Source: Umbilicaria muhlenbergii
Lineage: Eukaryota; Ascomycota; Lecanoromycetes; Umbilicariales; Umbilicariaceae
Assembly: GCA_000611775.1 (NCBI GenBank)
Contig: KK106984.1
Coordinates: 3,071,088 to 3,135,087, forward strand
Direction: 5' to 3'
Length of the DNA: 64,000 bases
A model generated the notes under the pieces. That model did no database searches, was not told the origin of the DNA, and saw nothing but the letters and a program-made list of their open reading frames with translations. Each line of letters begins with the position of its first letter. Position 1 is the first letter of the stretch. The translations under genes and the position numbers were made by a program. Shown here one piece after another: positions 1 through 10,348 of this stretch.

Positions 1-1
1 A

Positions 2-420
2 GCTTCTCTCGTTCGCGACGGCGCCGGGGAAAACCACCTGCTGAAACAGTGGCTGCAGTTCCAGACCACGATGCACGGCCCGGTGAGGCAGCACATCTTC
101 CGCTGGACCTTCACGTCCCCGCTCCCCGCCGCGCGCGCGGGGTACGTGGCGAATTTTCCGGCGGGTGTTGCAGGTGCTGGGGACGAATTGGCGGGGAAGG
201 AATGGCTGGTGGGGGGGAAGTGCAGCGCGGCGGATTTGAGCTACGTGACGTTCCAGTCGCGGATGGGGGCGATTATGGGGGACGAGGCGCCGGATATGTG
301 GGTGAGTTTCCGAGAGTTGATGGGTGGTATAAGCGGATGTTGGGACGGGCGACGGTGCAGAAGGTTTTGAAGGATCGCGATGATGCGTTGGAAAGACTGG
401 CGACGCTGGGGGGGAAGTAG
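2..420 (+). CDS. Glutathione S-transferase, C-terminal part (5' cut by window edge)
   Basis: The frame is open from the first bases and ends at TAG 418-420. It reads as the all-helical C-terminal domain of a fungal Gtt/Ure2-type glutathione S-transferase. Typical pieces are a Trp-rich helix (KQWLQFQ), the WLVGGKCSAADLSYV segment that matches the family N-capping box and hydrophobic staple region, and the closing helix GWYKRMLGRATVQKVL. Family members conjugate glutathione to electrophiles in the cytosol. The thioredoxin-like N-terminal domain with the glutathione site lies outside the window. The frame changes once near 307-311: the text runs to ...APDMW in one frame and resumes as GEFPRVDGWYKR in another, as if one G were missing from a G run. 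No intron signals fit there, so it is either a real frameshift or a consensus error. The family call is fairly safe; the subfamily is not. Confidence 0.75.
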   Translation, partial: FSRSRRRRGKPPAETVAAVPDHDARPGEAAHLPLDLHVPAPRRARGVRGEFSGGCCRCWGRIGGEGMAGGGEVQRGGFELRDVPVADGGDYGGRGAGYVGEFPRVDGWYKRMLGRATVQKVLKDRDDALERLATLGGK

Positions 421-2479
421 GGGGGTTGCTGAGGATGGGAGGTTGGTGCTGGGGCTTGTGGTAGATGTGGCTTTCGAGGTGGTTGTGATTGTAGGGGGGT
501 TGGCGCGGGATGGGGAGAGGAGCTGAGAAAGGGGTCTGCATGGCTGGCGGTGGGCGGGCGTGTGAATAGAATAGATGGTGTTCTTTCAGCTGGGAACCCT
601 CTGGTGTGTTAATAGTGAAAGCGATAGATTTGAATCCTTGAAGTGGATGTTCTAGAGATTCATGACTTCTACGATCTCCGTGTTAAGTAGTCTTCGAAAT
701 CTGCCTTGCTTGTCGAGTTGTTGAGGGGACCCCCGACTAGAGACCGTCAGTTGTTCTATAGACACACCTGGGGGCAACGCGGTAGAATTTGTGATGACAA
801 ATTGGGCAATGATGCTCACAGCAAAGTATTGAAGCCCTTCTGCATCTGTTTCCAAGAGTCTGGCCCATCCAGATTGATAGAGTCGCGTGCGCGGAAGCCG
901 CGAGCCGGAGCTAATCAAGACAATGATGCAGTCTCCTAGGCTGCTGACAGCAACCGCCAAAAGCGGCCGCTGGAGCTCTGAAAGTGCCCCCGCACTCCTC
1001 ATGGACGGACCCTGCCTGAAGCGGCCCTTATCATGATGTAGCAGCAGATGGCAGGCTCGGTAGGACATGAAAACTGCAACTGTTGACCTCTGCAAAATCG
1101 ACCACTACCGCGATCGACGAAAAAGCCCTAACACCGCGTTCCTGAGGCACCTCGACCTGCTCTCACTTCGACCATGTACTGCAGTCGCAAAGATGATTTT
1201 TGAACATCAAGCAGCAGCTTTGACATGGCCGCTTTGATGACCATTGGGGGCGAGCCAGGCGAGCGGTTGGGCGGTTAGGGTTAGAGACCTTATCACTCTC
1301 ATATATTTACCTTAGTTTCAAGACGTCAATCGATGTAAGAACAGGTTGGATCCATTGCGAGAACCTGGTCAAGATACTCCGTACTCGTGAGCATGCCTGC
1401 AAATAAGGGTCGAGAATTCAGCCTTAACGTCCGAACCCTAGCCGCCAGATCATGGTGTTTGTCTAGGGATGCAGCAGAATGTCAGTCGATCAATTCTGGT
1501 GCGTTGCACTCCAACATCCGAATCACAGTTTTCAGATAACTTATCACTCTTGTTGCCAAACTATGTTGGCGTTCCAGTCCGTCTCGGGCCGAGCAGTGCA
1601 GCCTTGCAGCGTACAGCGGCATGCCGGCTGACATGATGCCCACAGTTTTCCTCTGGATCAACGACCGAAGTTTCCTCTGATTTGTGCTGGGGAGTTGTGG
1701 CACCAGAGTATCAACCAGGATACAGATTAAATGATCCGCACAAGGACTTGTGCCGGTAAACACCTTTCATCCAAGGATACTCTACCCAACGTGAAATCCT
1801 GTTATCGGAGTACCTTGCAATGCATTTTGAATGCTCATGGGAGCCCTGCCTGTAAAACGCTCGCCACCCAGGCATCCATCGGAGGACGCCTCCTCAGCCT
1901 ACCCCAACTGAAAACCGAGCTCCATTGCCTCTTTTCACATGTCCAATCTTTAATCCCTCAGATACCAAGAGATTTCTACCGAGGCGTCGTTCCTTGCTAG
2001 CTCTCTATGCTTCGATTTACTCACAGCCAAGGTTAAGCCGGAGCTTTCTCGCCCCCCTCGGGCACTAAAAACACCAGTGGCACCTTAAAGCTCTATCATC
2101 CAATCGATAACATTTATCGGAGTAAAGGACCCTCATTGAGAGGTCGTTGACACTCCACCATGCCTTCAAATCTCTTAGAAGCTCAAACTCTGCGGATAGG
2201 GTGCCCTCCATCGACCCACCGGCGAGTTGTCTTGTACGCAAGTGGCTTCAGCACTCAACGACCCTTACACGGATTTTATATAAAACTTCGGCGCTGCCAC
2301 TGTTCAACTCAATTCATTCCTGTCAATATCTCCTAGGTCACCAGTAAACGAACGCGCCTGCCGGTCCGTCAGATCTCCGAAAACCCTCTCACCTCTTACA
2401 CTCGACATCATCCAGAGCCCAGCCTGTACCTCTCCACTTCTACCCATATCTTCGGAGAGACACCCAGCCTACAGCAGAC
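421..2479. other. Intergenic stretch without a recognised gene
   Basis: About 2 kb between the transferase and the HAD hydrolase. Short open frames occur on both strands, but none has a recognisable domain or convincing splice structure. A minus-strand frame at 1482-1763 has a helical-looking C-terminus but no known family. A motif at about 709-738 recurs in two other intergenic regions of the window (see findings). A 10-base TTAGGGTTAG stretch lies near 1276. Confidence 0.5.
2277..2284 (+). promoter_or_regulatory. TATA-like box upstream of the HAD hydrolase gene
   Basis: The sequence TATATAAA lies about 200 bases before the ATG at 2480, followed by C/T-rich stretches of the kind seen around fungal transcription starts. 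The spacing suits a TATA element followed by a 5' leader of about 150 bases. This is inferred from position and sequence only. Confidence 0.35.
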
Positions 2480-3841
2480 ATGGCGAGCGCAGGCAAATTG
2501 CTTCCGCCACCGGCGAGGAGACCTGCCATTCGACGTCTCTCCTCCATAACAGCCACTCCCGAAGAAATGTCGACCGGACCAATAGTCGTGGTGCCGCCAA
2601 AGCACATGATGGCTCCCAGTGATGCCCACGAGACCGCTGCCGCCTTGGAAATGGCCAAGCACCATCTGAAAGACTTCGGTTCGGGCACCAGCACACCGAT
2701 CACGCCTCCAGCAACGACTGCCACAGGCTCATATGCTTACGCTTTTGATATCGATGGAGTGCTGATCCGTGGTGGCAAACCCATACCGGAAGCGATTGAG
2801 GCTATGAAGATGCTCAATGGCGATAATGAATATGGCATCAAAGTGTGAGTTTGTTCCGGACGCAAGCCCCAAAGTGCTGGTGCTGATATCCCTAGACCAT
2901 ACATCTTCCTGACGAACGGTGGCGGCAAGACGGAAGAGGAGCGATGCTTGCAACTCAGCCAGCAGCTCGAAGTCGAGGTTTCGCCAGGCCAATTCATCTG
3001 CGGTCATACACCCATGCGAGAGATGGCCGAGAAATATGGTACCGTTTTAGTCGTTGGTGGCGAGGGAGAAAAATGCCGTCTGGTTGCGGAAGGCTATGGA
3101 TTCAGGGATGTTGTTACTCCTGGCGACATCATCAAAGACAACAAGGACACCACACCTTTCCGGAAGCTCACAGAAGATGAAGAGACTCATTCGAGGGTGC
3201 GCAACTTTGCAGAGGCCGAAATTGAGGCCATCTTCGTTTTCGCCGATAGCCGTGATTGGGCTGGTGATCAGCAAATCATCTTGGACCTATTGATGTCGAA
3301 GAATGGCCACTTGGGCACTCGATCCGAGACCTTTGACGAGGGTCCTCCCATCTTCTTCTCGCACAATGATGTCGTCTGGTCTACTTCCCACAACTTGACA
3401 CGTATCGGCATGGGAGCTTTGCGGGCATCGTTGGAAGCCATGTTCAAGGCCGTCACGGGCAAGGAGCTCACGACCAAGGCCTTTGGCAAGCCCCAGCTCG
3501 AGACCTTCCAGTTCGCCAACCGTCTTCTCCGACAATGGCGAAAAGAAAACCATGCCATCAATAGCCCTCCCGATACAGTCTACTTCGTGGGCGACACTCC
3601 CGAGTCGGACATTCGTGGGACGAACGAGTACAATGACTCGGAAGTGTCTGAGAATGAGTGGTACTCAATCCTGGTATGTTCCGGCGTTTATGAAAAGGGG
3701 ACCACTCCGCGGTTCACTCCGAAAGCGACGGTAGATAACGTACTGGAAGCCGTCAGGCATGGCATGAAGCGCGAGTACGGGAAGAGGTTGCAGGAGAAAA
3801 CCGGCTTGAAGATGGGAGACTCTGTCATCGTTGAGGAATAG
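2480..3841 (+). CDS. HAD-superfamily IIA hydrolase, CECR5/YKR070W type
   Basis: Two exons, 2480-2844 and 2896-3841, flank a 51-bp GTGAGT...TAG intron with a GCTGAT branch-like site and give 436 residues. Motif I is FDIDGVLIRGG (first Asp at about residue 90), followed by FLTNGGGKTEEER and, near the C-terminus, VYFVGDTPESDIRGTNEY, the motif III/IV loop of HAD enzymes. This is the order of subclass IIA phosphatases of the human CECR5 (HDHD5) and yeast YKR070W family, proteins assigned mainly to mitochondria and with no settled substrate. About 88 residues precede motif I. They are rich in Arg, Ser and Pro, and the first 20 (several Arg, no acidic residue) could be a mitochondrial presequence. 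The start chosen is the first ATG of the open exon. The family is secure; the reaction is presumed phosphohydrolysis. Confidence 0.9.
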
Positions 3842-5065
3842 ACGATGAAGCACGGGGTTATTTCCTGTTCGTTGGCGTTGAGTTGAAAGGGAGCTGTACA
3901 CGGAAGTGCTCCGGGAGCACCTTACTCGCTCTTCCTCGTACGGGCTCCGGCGTTGGCATTTCCTGGTTGTTTTGGCTCACTGGATGATCTATACCCCGGC
4001 TCCAAAATGGAAGCAGCTATATAATGTTGGATGGAGTATAACGAATAGACTAATTGAACACGATCGAATCGAGAAACTTCTCCACCCGGGTTGAAGTTGT
4101 GTGCGCACGAGGTCCCACCACACATGATCACTTCCACTGCGGTGTCGGCCTGTCGTACACCGCTCAGCTAAAAGCAGTCATGATCATCCTGGAGCCCCTG
4201 TACTAGAATTGCGACCGAGGACTGACGACCAGAGATGCACGAGCGTTGACTCGCATGAGGTCTAGTTCTGTGCGCACACCGCCCCAGACTTTGATATTTC
4301 CATCAACCGTAATGGCGCGCAAGACAAATTCTCCATGATCGCCTCCATTGCATGTCGTGTAACCCTCCGGGCCAGCCGTTCTTTTCGCCTCGCGACCGGA
4401 AAGGGGATGTGTGAATGCGCCCCCACTCTCCAGGCCACAGCGGGCTCCAGTTAGGGAGGGACGCTTAATGGCCGGCCCCTGGACGCCGCTGGGGCTGAGC
4501 GGGATCTTAAGCGTGTGCGGTGACTGGTGCGAGGGTTCGGGCCTGGTGGGGTGTGGCCCTGCATAAGCAAGAGCGCCCTTTCATTAATTGCGAAAAGGAA
4601 GGGTAAGGCAGACCTGGAGGGAGCCGGGGGTGCATAAGTGCATAATATGATCGTCTCTGCTGCATGAGCAGGATCCCCCTCGCCTTCCGATCTGCACTCC
4701 TTCCCTCCACCCCCACATGCAGAAATCCCACCCACGCAATCTCGACGGGACCGTTACGCATCACAAATACATACGATGCTACCCTCAGCTGGTTTGTGTG
4801 AAGTCTTCCGCAAAATCTGAATTCTTCTTCACGAGCATTGGTGGCGTTCACAAGCTCATTGGATTGGCATGCGAAACAAAGAGATCGCACGACAGCCACA
4901 GAACTGGGCATTGACAAATAACACGTGAATAGCATCACGCAACGAAATCGACCACGCGCCGGTGCGACTACAAAAACCCATGCTCCTCCCAGCGACAACA
5001 CTCCAAGAGCACACAACGTCAGAGTATCCACGACAGCAGTGACCAATCTTGACATCACTGCAACA
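3842..5065. other. Intergenic stretch without a recognised gene
   Basis: About 1.2 kb downstream of the HAD gene and upstream of the Ser/Pro-rich protein. Only short frames without recognisable domains are present. An in-frame ATG at 4928 could extend the next protein by 46 residues, but the later ATG at 5066 has a better context (CAACAATGG). Confidence 0.45.
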
Positions 5066-6259
5066 ATGGCTCCTCGGGCCGCCTCACCTCCTCTGCCCAT
5101 GATCTCACCAACCACAACCTCAACAAAAGAGCCTCAACCCTCTCTCCCGTCATCGACCGACCTACTCCGCCCTCCCACACCACGACGAAACACCGACACC
5201 TCTACCCCCCCTTCCTCCAACCCTCTCCCAGCACTCGCAACGGTAACACTACGCCCACGCAACCGCTCCCCATTCTCCCGCAGTCATCTACGCTCCCACT
5301 CTTCCAGCAGCTCACTTTCAGCACCGCCAATGACACGCGCACACTCATCCCCCGTCGTCGACACCGCCGGCTGCGTCATCATGTCCACCCCCCCAACGCA
5401 ACCCATGCCTCCACTCGCCCCCTCCATCTCCACCCCCCGCCGCCGCAGCCCCATGCGCCGAGCAACGGACGACACCTACCCGAATTTCAACTTCAGCAGC
5501 GCCCTCGACATCGGGGAAACCATATCCGAGAATTCGGAACTCGAGCTCACCCCCCGCGGTCCCAGGAGCCCCAACCCCAACCCCGACCCCGACAACCGAC
5601 AACCTCCGAACTCGCCCCTCTTAACCCCCCACGCCACCTTCCCACGCTCCCGCCGCCGGCCTGCCTCACCCCTGCACCACTTGACTTCCCCCGTCGGCAT
5701 CCCCTCACTAGGTCGCACGAATCAACTCCGCTATAGCGTCTCCTCCCCGTCGCTTGCCACCCTAAGCAATAACAACAACAACAACAACAGCAATACCAGC
5801 AGCGGCAATAGCAGATACACCGAACCGTACCCCACCTCATCCTCAACCTCCACCTCCTTCTCCTCCTCCAGCATGCCCTCGACCCCAACCTCCCTCCGCT
5901 CCCGCTCCCCCAGTATTTCATCCCTGGAAACAATCCCCGACTCGCCCGACGCGGAAGAAGCGGCGCTGGAGGCGGAACAAGTGGCGCGTCTGAAGGCGGC
6001 CGCGGATCGGGAGTCCGAGAGTGGCAACAGTCTCAGCGAAGAGGGAGGCGGGGGCAAGGAGAGCGCGGGGGCGAGGAGACGGAATGGTGGGAATGCGGGA
6101 GGGCTGTTTGGGACGAATACCGGGAGTGGAAATGGGTTTGGGGGCGGAGGGGGGATGGGGTATCCCGGGGGGAGTCGGGCGGATAAGAGGAAGAGGTGGA
6201 GCGTTTGTGGGGCGGAGAGGAGGGGGGATTTGGATCTGGAGACGATTTGGGAGGATTGA
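5066..6259 (+). CDS. Ser/Pro-rich protein with conserved fungal C-terminal tail
   Basis: A single-exon frame of 397 residues from ATG 5066 (context CAACAATGG). An upstream in-frame ATG near 4928 would make it 443. Most of the protein is low complexity: Ser, Pro, Thr and Arg, with many SP/TP sites, an Asn run around 5767-5790 encoded by an AAC microsatellite, and a Glu/Ala patch followed by a Gly-rich linker. The last 20 residues are different. They contain KRWSVCGAERRGDL and DLETIWED, a tail that I recall as conserved among otherwise disordered hypothetical proteins of filamentous ascomycetes. That tail is the best evidence that the gene is real, because composition alone could produce an open frame here. 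No enzymatic domain is visible. The many phosphorylatable SP/TP sites suggest a regulated, intrinsically disordered protein; this is inference. Confidence 0.75.
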   Translation: MAPRAASPPLPMISPTTTSTKEPQPSLPSSTDLLRPPTPRRNTDTSTPPSSNPLPALATVTLRPRNRSPFSRSHLRSHSSSSSLSAPPMTRAHSSPVVDTAGCVIMSTPPTQPMPPLAPSISTPRRRSPMRRATDDTYPNFNFSSALDIGETISENSELELTPRGPRSPNPNPDPDNRQPPNSPLLTPHATFPRSRRRPASPLHHLTSPVGIPSLGRTNQLRYSVSSPSLATLSNNNNNNNSNTSSGNSRYTEPYPTSSSTSTSFSSSSMPSTPTSLRSRSPSISSLETIPDSPDAEEAALEAEQVARLKAAADRESESGNSLSEEGGGGKESAGARRRNGGNAGGLFGTNTGSGNGFGGGGGMGYPGGSRADKRKRWSVCGAERRGDLDLETIWED

Positions 6260-6769
6260 GGGGGCGGTGGGGGGTGGGGGGTGGATGGACGGTGCGGGAG
6301 GGTTTGACACAGCGAAGGGCGGGGAGTGGCATACTTGGGTGGACGCAGCGGGGAAGGTGGTCGGTTGTGGAGCTGGGGGAGAGGGGAGCTTGCTGGCGGC
6401 GGATTTCTTTACGGGAGTCGACGACGGTGCGTGATTGACAGCGCCGGACTGCGGATTGCGGATCGCACGTTCCACGGCGTTCATGCGTTGATGGCGTTTT
6501 GGAACGCCGGTGGGGGGTGGAGAGGTCCACTTACACTGATCCGGCATTCGCATTCAATCATCCATCTTCCACAGTCTCATCCCGAACGGACGTCAGAACT
6601 CCCAAGACCGCAACCATCACTCTCGGTGAGGAACGTGAACGGGGTGGAATGGAAAGGATTGGGCTCGAGAGTAGCTATGGCGTTTATCGGTTATCGGTCA
6701 TCGATCCGGCGGGCGGTTGTGGGGCGATACCCTCTTTTCTTTACGGTTTTCTTGTTTTGTTCTGACAAG

Positions 6770-6809
<40 letters not shown>

Positions 6810-7474
6810 GAATGGACGGGTAGCATAAGATGCAGATGCAGATGAGATGAGAGAAGACCAAGATGAAGACGAAGATGAAGAAGCAGAGATATAGCATTGA
6901 TGCTGAGGTGAGATGTGGTGAGATGCGATACGATGAAGATGCGATGAGATGAAGACGCAGATATCAACGCCGTGATGATTTTCAATGAGTGAAAAGAAAC
7001 ACCCTCATCTCGTCTCATCACGATCGAGGAGCTGCATCCGAAAATCGTCAGATGATTCAAATTACCCATGACCCCGTAGTGCGATGCACACCCGAGGAAA
7101 GGAAGCCCAACCACCGCACACAAGTCCCAGCGAGCCATAGGACATGCAGGAGATAGAGAATCATCACCGGAGAGCTGCGAATGCTCGCAAAGCGAATGGA
7201 AAGTGCGTGCGCCGAGAAAAACTCCGCTCCCGTGCTGTGCTTGCGTCTTCTATTCTATTCTCCTTCGTCTAGGTAGATTTTTGCCCGTGACCCTGACCAC
7301 TCAAACTTCACTTCGACCGCCCTCGTCCTTCCTCTCCTCCCGCAAGCCCGCTCCTTCAAAGCGCCATCCCATTCATCCTCCCCCCATCCCCATCCCCATC
7401 CACATCCACCCCCCCATCCCCCTCCACCTTCCCATTACCCTCCCCCACCTTTCCCTTCTCTTCTGCACCCACCC
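6260..7474. other. Intergenic stretch between convergent genes
   Basis: About 1.2 kb between the 3' ends of the Ser/Pro-rich gene (plus strand) and the amine oxidase gene (minus strand). It holds a CAAT microsatellite and a purine-rich GATGAA/CAGATG tract at about 6829-6962. Open frames here are products of composition bias. Confidence 0.5.
6770..6809. repeat. (CAAT)n microsatellite
   Basis: About ten perfect tandem copies of CAAT. The run lies in the 3' region between two convergent genes and is likely polymorphic in length. Confidence 0.95.
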
Positions 7475-9303
7475 TCACCCCCACCCCCCCGCCAACCACT
7501 TCCCCATCAACCCTCCCCTCTCCCTCCCCCATCCCCCCTCCCCACTCCACCACGCCCCCGTCACCGTCCCCAACGCCACAAACGGCGCCGTATGCTCGCC
7601 CGCGAACCAAACCCCCCTCTCCGGCATCCCCCCCCTCAACGCCTCGATATCCCCATCAAGCCTGACCTCCTCCTCCTCCCCATGACCCTCTTCCGCAACC
7701 AAAAAATTTGAATAGCTCCCCCCGCCGGCCAGCTCGTCCGCCTGCCACGCCGTCGCCAGCACGCCCCTGGGCGTACACCCCGCCGTCCCGGCCTGATAGC
7801 CCCCGAGTCTCGAAAAATACGGTTCGAAAAACTGCACCAGGCGGTTGTGGTAGATGGGGGAGTCGTGGGGGAGACCGGCGACGAGGTCGACGACGTGGGT
7901 GGCGCAGGGGCCGTGGATGTAGAAGAGGAGGGTGGGGTGGGCGGTGTGGGCGGGGAGGGCGGAGAGGGAGACGGCTTCGATGTTGTAGTGGGAGGGGTTG
8001 GGGGGGGCGTACAGGGGGGGGAGGAAGTGCGTGAAGAAGGGGTGTTTGGGGGGGGAGGCGGGGTTGGGGGTGGGGACGGCGCTGTTGACGGTGTGGCCGC
8101 CGGCGCTGGATGAGATGGAGGAAGAAGAAGAAGGGGTCGAGGTTGAACTGTCAGGCGCGTCCCAGAAGGCGGTGGGGAAAGTGATGTAGACTTTTTCGAG
8201 GCGGCCGTAGGAGATGTTTTGGATGGCTGTGACGATACGAGCGGGAAGAGGAGGGACGAAGGTTGAGATGTTGCGTTTGAGATAGCCGAGGGGTGCAGTC
8301 ATGACGACTTCGTCGAAGGTGTGGGTGGAGCCGGTGGAGGTCGTGATGAGGACTTCAGGGTTTGGAGATGTGTCGGAAGAGGAGGGGCGGGATTCGATGG
8401 AGGTGACTTTGGTGGAGAGGTGGACGGTTGCGTTGGCGAGAGCGGTGGCGGCGACGTACGAGAGGATGGATTTGTAGGTGGAGGCTACGAAGAGGTTTTC
8501 TGGGGAGAGAATTGTTCAGTGGACGGTAGTTGGGGTGGAGAATGGAACGAGACGGACCTCCTTCAATACACTCCTCCAACCAGAAGAATTTCAAGCTTTG
8601 GCGTTCGAGTGGATCTCCCACGAACGCTCCCCACATCTCCGCCATTTGAAGTACGATCCGCTGCTCCGCTTTCGTAAGCCCCTTATCCTGGACCTGTTCT
8701 TCTATATAGTCCCGCAGGCTTCTCGTTGGTGGAATGGAGGCTGAGTGTTCGTTGCTGTATTTGAAAGCGTCGGAGATCATGCCCCATACTACTTCCGAGT
8801 ACTGTGCAGCTTTGGTCTCGGGAATAGGGTGGCCAAATTCATCGAAAACAGCGGATGTTTCGGGGACGGAAAAGGTGGTAGTACCGCTTTCCTTGGCGAG
8901 ATCGATGAAGGGATTGTTGTTGGTACCGTGGATCCAATTAGGGCCTCTAGTTTGGGTCAGGAAGATGTACGACAGTCATGGGAGGGAAGTCTTGCAGGTC
9001 AGCCCAATGGCCCAAGTGATTACTTTGATGCATCTATGTTCGATGAGAAGGGATCCTTCGTTCTTCTTGAGAGGGACCTACACGCCCACCTATTCGATCT
9101 CGGCCTTCGAAGACGGTGACCTTCATGCCTTTATCGCTCAAAATCTGTGCACACCTCATACCGGCCATTCCTGCACCAACGACACAGATATGAGGCGTAC
9201 GGCCCTTGGGCAAAATTCTTCTGATCATACTGGATGGTTCCGAATGCTTTGACGACCCCGCCTTACGGAGATTGCTGGGTAAGTCGTTTGCGAGTCCAGA
9301 CAT
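7475..9303 (-). CDS. Flavin-containing amine oxidase (polyamine-oxidase-like)
   Basis: Four exons on the minus strand: 9303-9082, 9033-8996, 8946-8558 and 8499-7475, giving 557 residues. The N-terminus carries the FAD dinucleotide fold HICVVGAGMAGMRCAQIL, then FEGRDRIGGR joined across intron 1 to MHQSNH, and LGPNWIHGT across intron 2. These are the hallmark motifs of FAD amine oxidases of the Fms1/polyamine oxidase group. The C-terminal FAD-contact motif is present as GVWFAGEHTAPFVALGTVTG. A Ser-rich insertion of about 30 residues lies in the substrate domain, and the far C-terminus is Gly-rich. Intron 2 (8995-8947) starts with GC rather than GT, and the joined protein is correct only with that choice. 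Members oxidise polyamines or other amines with release of hydrogen peroxide; the exact substrate cannot be read from sequence. No peroxisomal signal is seen (it ends in GGWG). Confidence 0.9.
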
Positions 9304-10348
9304 TGAGGTTGGTTCCTGTATTTACCGACGGTTGTAAGCCATATGTTTGCGTTGAGGAAGTTACTCCTGGACGTTAATCCGGACGTTGACCTTCCAGAGG
9401 TAGAGCAAAGGCATAGGTCCATATGAGATCGCTCCGAGGGCGGGCAAGCAGCGTGTTGTCCAAGTCCAGGATGACATAGCAGCACTGGGACCCCCTCATA
9501 ACATCTCTTGCCCGACCCCATCGCGAGAGCAACAAGCGCTACAGCATGAAAGAATAAGTAGACTGTACCCACGAGATGTGCGGCAGCAATTGGACAGCAT
9601 TAGCAGGCTTGAACGGCGGGAGGACTCCATACATAGAGATCACCCTGTACGTTCTACCAGCAGGAGAATAGTAGATTACAGGGAAAACAACTCTCAGACA
9701 CATATAACGATGTACTGGAACTGAGATCTAATGTCAAGAATGGGAAGAGGCCGGCTGGCGGCGTTTCACTGAGAGGTAGCAATAAGAGAGGAAGTATGGC
9801 TGAAATATAGAGTACTTGGCAATACGTACCACAGTATTTTACACTTTCAGTCTCTTCGCTGCTCGTATATAGAAGTCAAAACGATTTACGGTGTGAATGC
9901 GGGCAAAGTATCCTGATGATGCGAACAGCAGTTCAAGAAAGCAGCGGCTTTAAGAAGCCGCGTGGTCGGAATTGTCCGCGCATCCTTTCTTCTTTGCCCA
10001 TCCTTGTACAACATGTTATCGTCCTATGTGCTTCTATCAAAAGTATTCGCTAACGAATCAATGGGGAACACGTCTACGGCCACAAGATCCGTGTCTAAAT
10101 GCAAACCACTCAAGTTGGAAGAAGGTCACGAGCATGTTCCTTATCTCTAACATCCGTGCAAATTGTCCCTATTAAGGTTCCCCAGTACTCAATGAGACTC
10201 GGGAGACTACCTAGTAGATGCGAGGAAGAGCCCCAGAACAGCAGCCACATGTGCACACTAATCCTCAAGCGATACATGGTTGGTAATATCCAATGGACCA
10301 TTCCGCTTCATCATCAATCGTTCAACACCCCACTCCCATCCCACCGCA
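9304..10348. other. Intergenic stretch without a recognised gene
   Basis: About 1 kb between the start of the amine oxidase gene and the 3' end of the homeodomain gene, both on the minus strand. Only short frames without domains are present. It should hold the amine oxidase promoter and the homeodomain gene's 3' region. Confidence 0.5.

Noticed and set aside
1274-1284. TTAGGGTTAG as a telomere repeat
   Set aside because: Only ten bases, which can occur by chance and is not at a gene breakpoint.
1482-1763. Minus-strand frame with a helical-looking C-terminus
   Set aside because: No recognisable family, no splice partner and no ATG-supported structure; it could be a gene remnant but cannot be supported.
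5918-6553. Minus-strand Pro-rich frames opposite the Ser/Pro-rich gene
   Set aside because: Composition bias; the plus strand ends with a conserved tail.
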